A stretch of DNA of 64,000 bases from NCBI RefSeq assembly GCF_902686445.1, contig NC_062227.1, positions 16,654,178 through 16,718,177 on the forward strand, read 5' to 3'. The notes under the pieces are model-generated. The model was not told the origin of the DNA, ran no database searches, and was given only the letters and a program-made list of their open reading frames with translations. The stretch is from Sciurus carolinensis (Eukaryota; Chordata; Mammalia; Rodentia; Sciuridae). The position numbers and the translations under genes were made by a program. This document shows, piece after piece, positions 37,464-50,969 of the stretch. Position 1 is the first letter of the stretch; the number at the start of each line of letters is the position of its first letter.

Positions 37464-40400
37464 CATCATTTCCCTTGGAAATTCTGTGCCCTATCCTATT
37501 TTGTCCAAAGGGGAACTGATTACAGACATGGTTTTTCATTTCTGGCACCTGACCTACGTGGAATAGTATTTCTTACACCACAGTACATACACCCAAGTAT
37601 TTAATCTTAAACAAGTACAAATTTGTAAATGCAATGCTGAATGATGACTCTCAAAAAAAAAAGAGTGTGAAACAACATCAGCAAATTAAACAAAACATCT
37701 GCACTAAAAGAGACAAAGAAGGACCATATTGGCCAAAGGTGAAATACAAAAGAAAAATTATAAGAAATGATGATGTGATAGTATTACTGAGCAGGAAAAG
37801 CAGATCCTGAATTATTTCCAAATTTCAAAATCCATTGTTTTCCTTTGTAATGGTTTATATTGATCCATACATACCACATAACTAATGTTGCTGATTTTAT
37901 TCTTTCAATCTGATATCTTTCAAATAGAGGTTCTTCTGTCATTTCTTAACCTACAAAGCATAATCAAAAAATTCCCAGAATTTTTTTTGTGTAAGCACGA
38001 CACATACTTCAACCAATTCTACACAACATCTCATATGTACATCCATCAAGCTGAGCACAGTCTTTAAAATTCTTCTTTTTTGGAGACGTACTTGGCCTCC
38101 TGAATGATACCAGAAGAAGGTAAGATATGTCTTCAGGCCCAATTAATTTACTTTTTAAAAATAATATCTTCCCAATGCCAAGCACATAGGAATGAGAGAA
38201 TGCAGGGACAAGGACTTTTGTCTTTTGTCTTCACCTCTCAGAATTCCAGTTGTCATTCAAATTGACTTGGAAAACTCCAGGGTGTAGTAGTCCACTGCGT
38301 TTGCCACGAATGTGGGAGAGTATCAAGAAAATCCCTACCCTGCAAGGACTACTGCAGTTGACATTTTGCATAATATGCTATAGACACATTGTGAGAAATT
38401 TTTTCTTCAAGGATTTCCTGAGTAAACACACGAAAGAGCATCTTCTTGAGAATGATATTGACTATCCATTCCTGAGAGATTTCTAATCACCAGGAATAAC
38501 TATTTTTACAAAATTCAGATCACTGGGGAAGCACTGCTGATTACAACCAGCACTACATGCTGAAAAACCTCATTAGAATGAGCTTTGCCTTCAAACAGGT
38601 AGGTTTCCAATGGTGTTGTATTCCCTTTAGTTGACAGAGGACAAAATGTTGAGAGACTGCAAGTTTGGCATCATCTGAATAGGATCTTTAAGGTAGGTGA
38701 CTGGATCCACTTCCAGTCTGACTCTGTGAAATACTTTTCAGGTAAACCAGCCCATGTTTAAACAAAACAATTGCTAACAAATTTTAAATTTCACTTTTGC
38801 AAAAAATCCTGCAACTAAACTTTGATTAATATCAGAAACTACAGTCTAATGGTATATCATGAATGAAATATTTGTCCCTGCCTTTTTAAGGAGAAAATAG
38901 GTTGTAGCTGAGCAGTGAGCAGTAAGTTATCCAAGTGAACCATGGTGACCCGGGGTTGGAGAAGAGGCAGTCCTATGTGGAAAACCTTATATATATAAAA
39001 GAAACCATTTGAGATCATTCTCAAATGAACCATAAGCCATTGGAAACACAATCCCCTCAATCCTTTCTCACTCTTCTTATTCCTTCTGGACACTTCCTTT
39101 GAAAAATTCTAAGCAGCAGATATATTGGCAAAAAAGTGCACAACCCTGTAGATGTTCTAGATCTACCGTATCAACTTAGTTATGGGGGAGTTTGAGAAAG
39201 TTATTTCTCCTGGTCCAAGCCAGTTTCCCTAAAACAAGGAAAACCTGACACTTAGCTAGACCAGGTCTGTAAATATAGTAAGGGAAAGGGAAGTGTTGAT
39301 GGTTCACTGGGTCTGTAATCACAGGAAAAATATTTGATGGAAGAAAAAAAATATATCGTCATCCAAATTTCAAACTTCTTATAGATATGTTTGCTACAAT
39401 TCTTCTGAAGCTTCAGCACATTGATATTAAATGCATAAAAGCATATTCATTGAACACTCTTACACTTTCTTTCAAAATTCATCTCTATTGGTTTTGACCC
39501 TTTTCAGAGAAATGTGATTACCAGTCTTCTTGTGCATGAGAGTAAAAGAGGGGAGAGCACCAAAATTTAAAGTGCAGGTGGCTGGCCTAGTGCATGTTGT
39601 GTTTTATTTGCAAGAGGTTCCAGGCTCTGATGGCAGATTTCAGGGTTTTTTTTGCTCCCCAAAGTGTGTTTGTAGGCCTTGGGCATTACGGATTTCAATG
39701 AGTGGCATCCCTGAAATCCTGGCTGTGCTGCAGATACCACCTGCTATCACAGAAAGGCAGTAAGACAGCACAATGGGATCATGGTTCCCATGGCAATCAG
39801 AGATACTTCAGGTCCTGGCCATTTCAGATCAAGATCTGAGATAAGTGCTCACTCAGCTGTGATGAAAAGAAGGGAGAAGTGGGTGCAGGGTCTGCTATTT
39901 TCAAGAAATCCAATGCCAACATCTTCCCCCAGGAGAAGAGGAGCCTGAGTGTGTTGCTGCAGTGGGCCTGCAGGGCTGTGATAGATACAGGTCCTTCCAG
40001 GACAAGGGCTCACTCTGAAACATAACAGCCTTCAGTACCCTCCAGGCATACTATGTGGCATGTTCTCTTTTGGCTGCATAAGGTCTCATGGCCCTTGGGC
40101 ACCCTGATACTGCTACAGACAATTAGTACACAACAAATTTACTGGACCAGAAAGAGTCTGAGGTATGACCGAAAGTGCATGGATCACACAGCTTAGCCTG
40201 GATCACAATTGGTAAAGTCCTCTGAACCAGCTTCCCCAGATCTGGGTTTGCATGGAATTTTGTTGAGTAAGGGAACATGCCTAGAGCTATAAGAACCTCA
40301 AGGAAAGATGACTGTTGACAGCTCAGGAGAGATGAGCATGCAGTGAAGACTGGTGTGTTAGGTGGTGATACAACTGAGAAACATCACAGAAACTCTGGTG

Positions 40401-41220
40401 GGAAGACACTAATTTCATAGAGTGCCAAAACAGGAGAGTGCTGGAATGTGGGAAGTTTGACTCCTATGTGGATGTGAGTGGCTGCTCTGATCCCTAATGA
40501 GAAGAGAACAGAGACTGTCACTCACTGAGTGCAATAGATGCCTGGAAGGGTCTAGCAAGTGAGAGGAGATAGTCTGGGCTCACTCCACATTCCAGGAAAA
40601 CCTATTTTACTGCTGCCTTACAATTAGGCTCCACACAGAAATTATCTTGGTATGAGTTTCCAAAGGACCCTTCACTGACCTTTAAATGCAGAAGAATCTT
40701 ACAAATCTGTCTTCACATGAGGGTTCATTCCCTTGAACAGACTACAGCCTGTTAGGGATAAGGTCACCTGGGAGTATGCCAAGGGCCTTTTAAAAAGACC
40801 CTAGAGGATGCACACTGTAGACCAGTGTCACAGATACTGCCACCACCATAGTCCATAAAGTGAAACTTCTGGATGACACAAGTGCCAGATGTTGTTGTGA
40901 TATGCACAGTTTAACAAGCCATAATACCAAATTTGCACATGTTTTACACTGAAAGAGAGAAATGTTTTAAAGGTTCAAAGCTGAGATTTCAAAAAGGAAT
41001 GAGGAGAACACAATTTGGTGGCACTAACATAACAAGTGTTTTAGAGATGAGAACCAAGTTAACTAAAGAGACACAAGGAATAATGTAATTGTTAATAGTT
41101 TTCCCCCAAATTCCAGGATATTTCTTCATCTTCATAGTCTCTACAAATACAGTGAGAAGTAACAAGGAGATCATTAAGTGAGTAATGAAAATTACTTACA
41201 AGTATTCAACTTGCAGAAAT
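37464..41220. repeat. Tandem array unit 7 (3.76 kb, uninterrupted)
   Basis: A complete unit, collinear with the others (agaatg block near 38195, atttcaaacttcttatagat near 39366, ccattccaggaaaacctatt-type block near 40590). No intact gene seen. Confidence 0.85.
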
Positions 41221-43687
41221 CATCAGTGTCCTTGGAAATTCTTGTCCCTATGTTGTTTCTTCCAAGGGGGAGTTGATTACAACCATGCAGGTTTTACTTT
41301 GCTGGGACCTGACATTACTTGGAATGGCATGCCTTTCGCCACAGCACCTACAGCCAAGTATGGAAACTGAAACAAGTACAAATTTGTAAATGCAACACTG
41401 AATGATGACTCTTGATATAAAAGTACAGTACAAGAGAAAATTAAATAAAAACATCTCTGTTATAATACACCAAGAATGCCCAATATTGGCAAAAGCCAAA
41501 AATCAAAACCAGAAAATTGTAAGAACTGAAAATGTGATAGGATATAGTGAGCAGGAGAAAAATATCTAAATTATTTCCAAAATCCAAAATCCATTATTTT
41601 CCTTTGTAATTGCTAATACCCATCCAAACATGCCACATAACTAATGTCTCTGATTTCATTCTTTCAAATTGATCTCTTGCACATAGAGGTTCTTCTGTCA
41701 TTTCTTAGCCTACAAAGCACAATCAAATTATTCCCAGAACCATGGTAAAGATGAGATCACCACGTCCCTTATTGAATTCTACACAACATCTCTTAAGAAT
41801 ATCCATCAAACTTAGCACAAACTTTAAAATGCTTTATTTTTATTGATACCAGTCCTCCAATAACACAGGAAAACCATGCTTTAAACACATACTTGGCTTC
41901 CTGAATAGTATAAGCAGAAGGAAAGATATCTATGCAGTGACAATTCATTTGCTTTTTAAAAAAATAATATCTTCTCAATGCCAAGCACATCAGAATAAGA
42001 GAATGCAGGGTGAAGGACAGCTGTGTGTTGTCTTCACCTCTCAGTTTTCCAGTTGACATTGAGGTTGGCTTTGAAAATGCCAAAGAGTGGAAGTCCACTT
42101 CATTTGCAAAGAGCCTCAGTATGCACCCAAAATACCACTGCTTTGCAAGGACTATGGAGTTGACATTTTGAAATTCATTCTATGAAAAACTGGTGACAAT
42201 TTCTTATTCAAGAACATGCTGACTGAATACCCACATCAGCATATTCATGAGAATGATATAACATATCTCTTTGTGAGAGTTGTCTAATCACCAGAAATAC
42301 CTATGTTTTCCAAAATTCTGGTCACTGGGAAACACTGCTGACTGCAACCACTGGTCCATGCTAAAAGCTCTCATTGGAGTGAGTTTCCCCTTCAAACTGG
42401 TACTTTTCCAACTGTGTTGTAGTCACTTGAGTTGACAGAGGACAAAATGTTGAGACACTGCAGGATTGGCATTGTCTGAAGAGGATTTTTAAGTTAGGTT
42501 ACTGGATCCAGTTCCAGTCTGATACTGTGAAATGCTTTTCAGGTAAACCACCCATGTCTAAGTCAAACAATTGCAATGAATTTTTAATTTCACCTTTGCA
42601 AAAAATCCTGTAAGTAACCTATGATACGTATCAGAACCCACAGTCCAATTGTGTATTATGAGAGAAAGATTTGTCTCTGCCCCCACAGTCCAATTGTGTA
42701 TTATGAGAGAAAGATTTGTCTCTGCCCCTTTGGGAGGAAATAGGTTGTAAGTGAGCAGGAAGCAGAAAATTATCCCTGTGATCCATGGTGACTTGGGATA
42801 GAAGATAAGGCAGGCCTCTGTGGGAAACTTTATATGATCAGGTCAATAACATAAAAGGAGATATTTAAGATCATTCACACTTGAACCACAAGCCATTGAA
42901 GTCACAATCTCCTCAACACCTTCTCACACTTCTTAGTAATTCTGAACATTTCTTCTGAAAAATTCTTGGCTGCAGATATCTTGGCAAAATTCACAGCCTC
43001 ATGGATATACTGGATGTAGCCAATCAACTCACTCATGAGGGAGGATGAGGAAGTTGTTTCTCCTGAGAAAATCCAGTTTCCCTAAAACAGGTAAAGCCTA
43101 AGACACTTAGCTAGGCCAGGTCTGTAAATATAGAAAGAGAAAGAGAAAAGTTGATGGTTCACTGGGTTCAAGAAAAAATATTTGCTGACAGGAAATAAAA
43201 AAATATATATCCTCATATAAATTTCAAACTTCTTATAGATATGTTTGGTATAATTCTTCTGAAGCTTCAATACAGTGAGATTAAATGCATAAAATCATAT
43301 TCATTGAACACTCATACACTTCCTTTCAAAATCCCTCTGAAATTGTTTTGACCCTTTTTAGAGAAATGCCTTTCTTGGTCACCAGTCCTCTTGAGAAATC
43401 AAATCAAAAGAAGTGAAAGCTCCAATATTCAAAGTAGAAGCGCCTGACTTAGGGCATTCTTGGATTTGAATGGCTAGAGATTCCAGGATTTGGTGGGAGA
43501 TGTGTTTATAGGTCTTGGGCATCATGGGTTTCATTGAGTGGTGTTCCTGAATTCCTGGCTGTGATGTAGACACCACCTGAAGTCACAGAAAGGTGACACG
43601 ACAGCACAATGGCATCACAGTTCCCATGGCAATGAGAGATACTTCAGTCCTGGCAGTTTCAGACCAAGATTCCAGACAAGCGCTGCC
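41221..43687. repeat. Tandem array unit 8a (truncated at right)
   Basis: Follows unit phase from 41221 but stops at about 43687, within the block accaagattccagacaagcgc. It then jumps to a different phase of the unit. It contains a 45 bp local duplication (42637-42726). A minus-strand frame at 42098-41793 is shared with unit 6 at 32911-32594. Confidence 0.8.
42637..42726. repeat. 45 bp perfect tandem duplication
   Basis: Two adjacent identical 45 bp copies (42637-42681 and 42682-42726) starting cccacagtccaattgtgt. Other array units carry this sequence once, so it is a local, recent duplication within unit 8. Confidence 0.9.
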
Positions 43688-46147
43688 TAAATTGTTCCCA
43701 AAATTCAAAATCCATTCATTTGCTCTGTATTTTCTTATATGCTTTCATACATACCACACAGCTAATTTATCTGATTTCATTCTTTCAATGTGATCTCTTT
43801 CAAATAGAGGTAATTCTGTCATTTCTTAACCTACAAAGAACAATAAAATAATTCACATAATCATTTTTCATATGAGCACAACAGATTATTCTCCCTATTC
43901 TACACAACATCTCTTAAGTACATCCATCAAACTCAGCACAGTCTTTACACTGCTTCATTATTAATCATACTAGACCTCCAATGAGGAGGCATAAAAGGTT
44001 TTAAAGAAATTCTTGGCTTCCTGAATGATATCAGCAGAAGGTAAAGTATGTCCTCAGCCACAAAGCTTTAACTTTTTAAAAATAATAATATCTTCCCAAT
44101 GCCAAGCATATAGGAATGAGAGAATGCAGGGCCGTGGGCTTTTTCCTTTTTTCTTCCCCTCTCAGTAATTCAGTTGACATTGATATTCACTTGGAAAACT
44201 CCAGGATGTAGTAGTCCACTTCATTTGCCAAGAGTCTGGGAGAGTATCAAGAAGATCGATACTTTGCAAGCACTACTACAGTTGAAATTTCATGCTATGG
44301 AATCCTGATGAGAATTTTGTTGTTGAAAAACTTGTTGAGTAAATACCTGCATGAGCATATTCCTGAGAATGATATAACCTATCCATTCCAGAGGGTTTTC
44401 TAATCACAAGGAATAACTAGTTTTATAAAATCCAGGTAACTGGGGATGGACTGCTGACTGCACTGCCATTCCATTTTGAAAAACCTTACTGGAATGACTT
44501 TCCCCTTCAAACAGGTACTTTTTCAACCATGTTGTTTTTGCTTCAGTTGTCAGAGGACAAGAATGTTGAGACACTGCAGGGTTGGCTTTATGTGAAGAGG
44601 CTCTCTAAGGTAGGTGACTGGATCCTCTTCAAGTCTGACTCTGTAAAACACTTTCAGGAAAACCACCACATGTCTAAGCCAAACAATTTTTTAAATGAAC
44701 TTTTAATTTTACATTTGCAAAATATCCTGCAAGTTACCTTTGATACATATCAGGATCCAGAGTCCAATGGTTTACCTTGAGTAAATAATTTCTCCTGGCC
44801 TCTTTAAGGAGTAGTTTGTAACTGAGCATTGAGCACAAATTTATGCCCATGATCCATGGTGGCTTGGGGAAGGAGGAGGCACACCTATGTGGGAAAACTT
44901 GCATGATCAGGTCATTAATATAAACGAAGACATTTGAGATCATTAACGCCTGAACCACAAGTCATTGAAATCACAAGCTCCTCATTCCTTTCTCATTCTT
45001 ATTCCTTCTGGACATTTCTGTTGACAAATTCTAAGCATGAGATATCTTGGAAAAATTCATAACCCTGTGGATGTGCTGAATCTAGTCTATCAGCTGTGGT
45101 TATGGGAGAGGTTGAGGAATTTGTTTTCCTGGTCAAAGCCAGTTTCCCTAAAACAGGGAAAGCTAAAGTCACTTAGTTGGACCATGTGTGTAAATATAGA
45201 AAGGGAAAGGGAAGAGTTGATGGTTCACTGGGTCTGTGATCCCAGGAAAAATATTTCTGGCAGGAAAAAAATATGTAAAATATGTATCCTCATCCAAATT
45301 TAAAATTTTGTGTAGATATATTTGCTGCAATTCTTCTGAAGCTTCAATACAGTGAGATTAAATACATAACATCATTTCCATTGAACACTCATACGCTTCC
45401 CTTCAAAATCCTTTTGTATTGGTTTTGACCCTTTCAGAGAAATGTCTTGCTGGTTACAAGTCCTCTTGTGACAAGAGAGGAAAAGAGGCGAGAACTCCAA
45501 TATTCAAAGTGGAAGCAGCTGGCTTAGGGCATGTTGGGTTTGAAGGGGGAGAGGTTCCAGGTTCCAGTGGGAGAATGCAGGTTATTTGATTCCAAGTTGT
45601 GTTTCTAGGCCTTGGGCATCATGGGTTTAAATGAGGGCGTCCCTGAAATTCTGACTGTACTGCAGATACCACTGATTAAATAGAAAGGTGGTATGACAAG
45701 ATGATGGGGTCTTTGTTCCCATGGCAACCAAAGATACTTCAGGTCATGGCTGCTTCAGACCAAGATTCCATAGAAGCATAGGCTCAGTTTTGATGGTAAG
45801 AAGAAAGAAGTAGGGAGTGTGGGTTCTGCTATTTTCAAGAAAATGGATGCCAGCATCTTCAATCGGGAGAAAAGAAGCATGAATGTGTTGGACCAGTGGG
45901 CCTACAGGCTTTTTTGAGATCCAGGTCCTTCCAGGTCAAGGGCTCCCCCTGAAACCTAGCAGGCTGCAGTTCCCTCCATACATGCTATGTGGTGCTGCTC
46001 TTGTTTGTCTGCATATGATCTCATGGCACTTAGGCACCCTGATACTGCTGCAGTCAATTAGACCCCACCAAATCTAGTGGACCTGAAAGGGACTGAGGGG
46101 GTGCCAAAAGGGCATGGATCACCCAACTTAGCCCCAGTCAAAATCAA
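43688..46147. repeat. Tandem array unit 8b (internally deleted copy)
   Basis: Resumes at the phase normally found ~350 bp after a unit start (attgttcccaaaattcaaaatcc). It is collinear with other units (agaatg block near 44117) until about 46147. There it jumps across the stretch that holds the ...ctcctccaggtctggg... block in other copies. Confidence 0.8.
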
Positions 46148-47489
46148 GAAAGCCCAACATTTTTAAGGACATTCTTTCTGCTTCAAAAACTATAAGTACA
46201 GTGAGAAGTCATAGGGAGATCATTGCATGAGCAATGAAAGTTACTGTCAAGTATTACATTGCAAAGGACATCAGTGCCCTTGGAAATTCTTGGCCCTATC
46301 CTGTTTATTCCAAGGTGGAACTGATTACAGAAATGCTTGTGTTTCATTTCTGGTTCCTGAGTGCATGGAATTTCATCCCTTACACCACAGAAACTACACC
46401 CAAATATGTAATCTTAAAAATTACAAATCTGTAAATGCAACACTGAATAATGAACTCTTGAATGAAAGAGTATAGCACATCTGAAAATGAAACAAAAACA
46501 TCTGTGTTAAAATTAACAAAGAAGACCCAATATAGGCAAACACTGAAATTCAAAAAGAGAAAATTATAAGAAATGAAGATGTGATAGGATTACTGACCAG
46601 AAAAAGCAGATCCTTAATTATTTCCAAAATTCAAAATCTATTCTTTTCCTTTGTAATTTCCATACATGCCACATAAATAAAGTCTCTGATTACATTCTTT
46701 TAATGTAATCTCTTTCAAATAGAGTTTCTTCAGTCATTTCTTTCTTTCGTTTTTTTAAAATAGCATTTATTTTCTAAATGTTAATGTGTGCATTACAGGA
46801 AAAATAAAAACACAAGCAAAGAACAAAGTCATCCAGTCACAAGCAGCTTAGTTGGACGTGTCCCTCCAGGTCGTGCATATACATACACAATATCCCATTT
46901 TGTGATTGAGATTGTAGTGTGTATCATGCTTTTCCACACATCATGAATATTCACCAATTCAAAATCCCAAAGCTACATGAGTATTTTTGATAACCAAGAA
47001 TACACTATACCAACTCAATCTGTTATCCTTTCTTGGGGACAAAAATTTCATTGAAGACAGAAATGGCAACAGGCCTCTAGGATAGACATATTGGCAGAGT
47101 TACAACTAAAATAATGCATTCCCTTAATGCTCAATTTAAAATGAGACAAAGCAACAGGATACACCAAGCTTGTTTCATTACCAGATTTCTACTAAAGTAT
47201 TAGCAAGAATGCATGTTCCCAGTGAATTAAAGTATTCCTATAGTACAGCCAGAAGATGCACACACCAGTGGCTCACATGGAAATGTCAATCCTTGAGCAC
47301 TTGCTCCTGTCTTTCCCTGTGTGCGCCCGTGCCCCTTTGCTGCCAGCCTATCGAGCAAGTCCTGATACACACTGCCCAGAGGCAAAGCAATTCCATTTCC
47401 CAGATGCATCTTTTCTATCAATTATAACTAAAAGTTATTTACAAATTGGCTAATTCACTAGCTCTACTTTTTATGATTCACTGTTACCC

Positions 47490-50400
47490 TCAGGACATCT
47501 AGGAAGCTTAGATGTTGTGAAATAAAGTATGAACTTTGTGCACAACAAACACAAGTACTTTACCAAAAATGCATATAGATCTATGGTTATAATCTAAACC
47601 TGCCTTCAAGATATGGAGCTACTAGCAAAGAGCATGTCCCCTCACTCTTTCTCTTCTCCCTCAGCACCATTTCAGTGACTAAATTCAGGACTACCCCTAG
47701 CTCCAAGAGGTGGATTAACAAGGGTCATTCCCAGAAGAGAGTTCTTCCTAAAAACTAACAAGGATATTTATATAGGGATTACTTTGCTACTTCTAACAAA
47801 CTTTGGGCATTAGGACTTATCCTTTAATACCCAGCAATACTAACTAAAATGCACATATAACAATGGCTAGACAGTCGGAACTAATCTAAGGGCACAGAGT
47901 GCTTCTCTATGCATACTTTCTCATTCCCCCACCCACCACCCAGCGAATCTTCCACGTATTCTCTAAGACATCAAGTTCAACAATTCCATTCTCCTAAATG
48001 GCAACCATTCCTATACAGTAACAAAAAATACTTAAAACGCATTACTTTAGTCCTTAACTTTTACCATGTGTTGTGCACCTTTAAACATCTAGAAACACTA
48101 GATGTTTCCAACAAGGACCTAAGTTTTAAACTATACATACAGTAGCATTGAATAAAATGCAACTTACTGAACAAAGGCTACACTCTGAAGCAAAACCCCC
48201 TCTTTTTAAAGGCTAGAATTTGAAAGTGTCTTCCAAACAAGAACATTCTGGCCTAGAACCCTTCCCCTTCTAGTTTCTTATCAACACAGGGGTCAGATAT
48301 ATGCATCTGTAATGCTGAGAGATGACTAACAATTTCACTTCCTAAGTGGTTTTAAGAACAGTCTTTCCTATGAATTTAACATGAAGCATACTCAATGTGT
48401 TAGTTTACTAACTCTACTTGTCATACACTGGCAACCTGTTTAACATCTAGATAGACTAGATGTAAATTAGGACTTGTGTCCTTTATATACACTATTTACA
48501 CAGTAAAACAAAACTCAGATATAAGAGACAATGGTCAATCTTGCTTCACAGAAAATACGTTGGTGTAAAGCCCTTTGCATTTTCTTTTCCTTCTTCTTCC
48601 CTGAACAGCACAAATACAACGTGTACTGCTCAGAGAACTGTTTTGATCATTCCATTTCTAAAAGACAGTTATTTCATTATGGATTTTAACAAAAAGATAT
48701 CTACAAAATGCTTTGTGTACTACCTCTACTTTTAACATACTTTGTGCACTTCTAAACATCTAGAAAGACTAGATGTTTCAAATAAGGACTTAAGTTTGTC
48801 CACTATGTACATAGTAGTATTAAATAAACTACACACATGTAACAATGGTAACATCTGAAAGTGTCTTCTAAGTAGGATCACTCTGGCCTAGAATCCTTCA
48901 TTTCTTCCACTTCTTTCTCCTATGTCACATTTGCCACATCTGAGTGTCACATGATAAGTTATAATTTCACTTCCAAAAGTCCTTTTCAGAAGACTTCCTT
49001 TCTATGAATTTTAACACAAAGTGTACAAAATGTGTTAGTTTACTAACTCTACTTTTGTCATACATTGGCAACCTCTTTAATATCTAGAGACTAGATATTA
49101 TAAAATTAGGACTCCTTTGTCCAGTATATATACAATATATACAGCACAGCAAAGTTAAATGAAATGCATATCACAGGGCAATGGGTAAGCTGAAGTTTTC
49201 TAGCACACTCTTAACAAAACACCCTTGCAATTTCTTCCTTCTCACCTCCCTCAACCCAGTGAACAAGTACAGACAGTATTCTGTTCAGCGTGGCTTAACA
49301 ATCCCAAACAGTATTTCCCATCACTTTTTAAAAGCTATTTACAAAGTTTTAATTCTACCACTTCTACTTTTAAATATATCAAGCACTTCTAAATATATAG
49401 AAGGACTAGAATTTCCACATAAGAACCTGTCCACTATGCACACAGCACTGGTAAATAAAATTGCACACGTAGCAATGGTTAGAATCTGAGGTATTTTCTA
49501 ATATGACCATTTTGTCCTTGAACCTTTCTATCCTCACATCCCTCTCTTTCAGTCCAGTGGACAATTACAGGCATATGTAATGCTTAGAGATGGCTGAACA
49601 AATTCATATTCAAAAGTCATTTACAGAGGACAAGCTTCCCCATGAATTTCAACACAAAGTGTACAAAATGTGCTAATTTTACTAACTACTAGGTCATACA
49701 CTGGCAACCTCTTTAACATCTAGAGACTAGATGTTGCAAAACTGGGACTCATTTGCCCATTATATACACTATATACAAAGCAAAACAAAATGCACGAAAC
49801 AAAGAAAATTGATGTCTTAAAATGTGCCAAGTATGAACACACTAACATTTTACCTTTTGCAATTGCTTCCCTCCCACCTCCTCCACATCACTGAACAAGT
49901 GCAGACAGTACTATACTGCTCACAGAGGTGATTTAACAGTTCCCTTCCCCAAAAGACTATTTCATATGAATTTTAGCAAAAAGATATTTACAAAGTGATA
50001 TTTTACTATCTCTACATTTAACATACATTGGGCACTTCTAAACATCTAGCCAGACTAGATGTTTCAAGTAAGGACTCAGTTTGTCCACTATGTACACGAC
50101 AGTCTTGAATAAACTGCACACATGTAACAATAGTTTTAATTTTAAAATGTCTTCAAAATACGAGCATTCTGGCCTGTCACTGACCCAGTGGGCTATAATG
50201 CTCAAAATTTTCAGAAGACAATCCTTCCTAGGAATTTTAACACAAAACATACAAAATTTGTTTTGTCATACACTGGCAACCTCTTTAACATCTAGACAGA
50301 CTAGATGCAGATAAGGATTCACTTGTCCTTTATATACACTATATACACAGCAAAGTAAAACAAAACCCATAGACATAAGGTACAAGTCTTAGCTCACGGT

Positions 50401-50920
50401 AGGCACACCCAAGGACCAGCACACAACTCTGTAGGACTCAAAAGGGGGTTTGGCTACTGCCCCCCCCCCCAAAAAAAATTTCATAAGAATTTTAACAAAA
50501 AGAAATGTACAAAACGTGTTGTATGTTACCACTTCTACTTTTAACATATATCAGGCACTTTAGAACATCTAGAAAGCCTAGATATTTCCAAAAAAGTACT
50601 TATCATTTTCAACTATCTATACAATAATGAGGAATAAAATGCACACACAAAACGATGGTTACAATAGGAAAATGTCTTTGACATAAAATCAGTCTGCACA
50701 GGACCTCCTCCTCCTCGTGTCAGTCTTCTCCACGTCCTACAACCCCCTTAACAAACGTGGACACGTGCAGCTCCAGAGATGGGCTAAGGAATCCATTCCA
50801 AAGCCACTTGCAGAAGACATTTCCGATTTTTAAAAACAAAAGGCCATTTACAAGACGTTATTTTCTAACCATCAGACCTCGGCAACCTCTTCACATTGAG
50901 ATGTCCAGACGCAGCACACA
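47490..50920 (-). repeat. NORAD-type repeat domains with hairpins and Pumilio motifs
   Basis: A short inverted repeat of type acatctag-n-ctagatgt recurs at about 47495, 48089, 48443, 48757, 49081, 49394, 49716, 50042, 50288 and 50567, with a decayed copy near 50900. The gap between the first two is two periods, giving about twelve slots. Each period also carries a conserved block (in RNA sense, aagaggttgccagtgtatg or aagtagaagtggta types). Motifs TGTANATA in the RNA sense, seen on the plus strand as TATNTACA, include 48484-48491, 48493-48500, 48698-48705, 48804-48811, 49127-49134 and 49136-49143. Pairs of Pumilio motifs near the ends of domains match the known NORAD plan. Confidence 0.8.
50461..50478. 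repeat. Homopolymer junction C10-A8
   Basis: A run of ten C followed by eight A inside the retrocopy, replacing part of a repeat domain. It is a likely local mutation or an assembly-sensitive tract. Confidence 0.7.
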
Positions 50921-50969
50921 TTGTAACAGGTTGGGGGCAAGTTGAGAGCAGCTTTTTCATATTATATAC

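Noticed and set aside
47490..50920. CRISPR-like or satellite array of short palindromes
   Set aside because: Spacing is ~300 bp with similar sequence between the palindromes, all within one retrocopied transcript. It is not a repeat-spacer array, and the host is a mammal.
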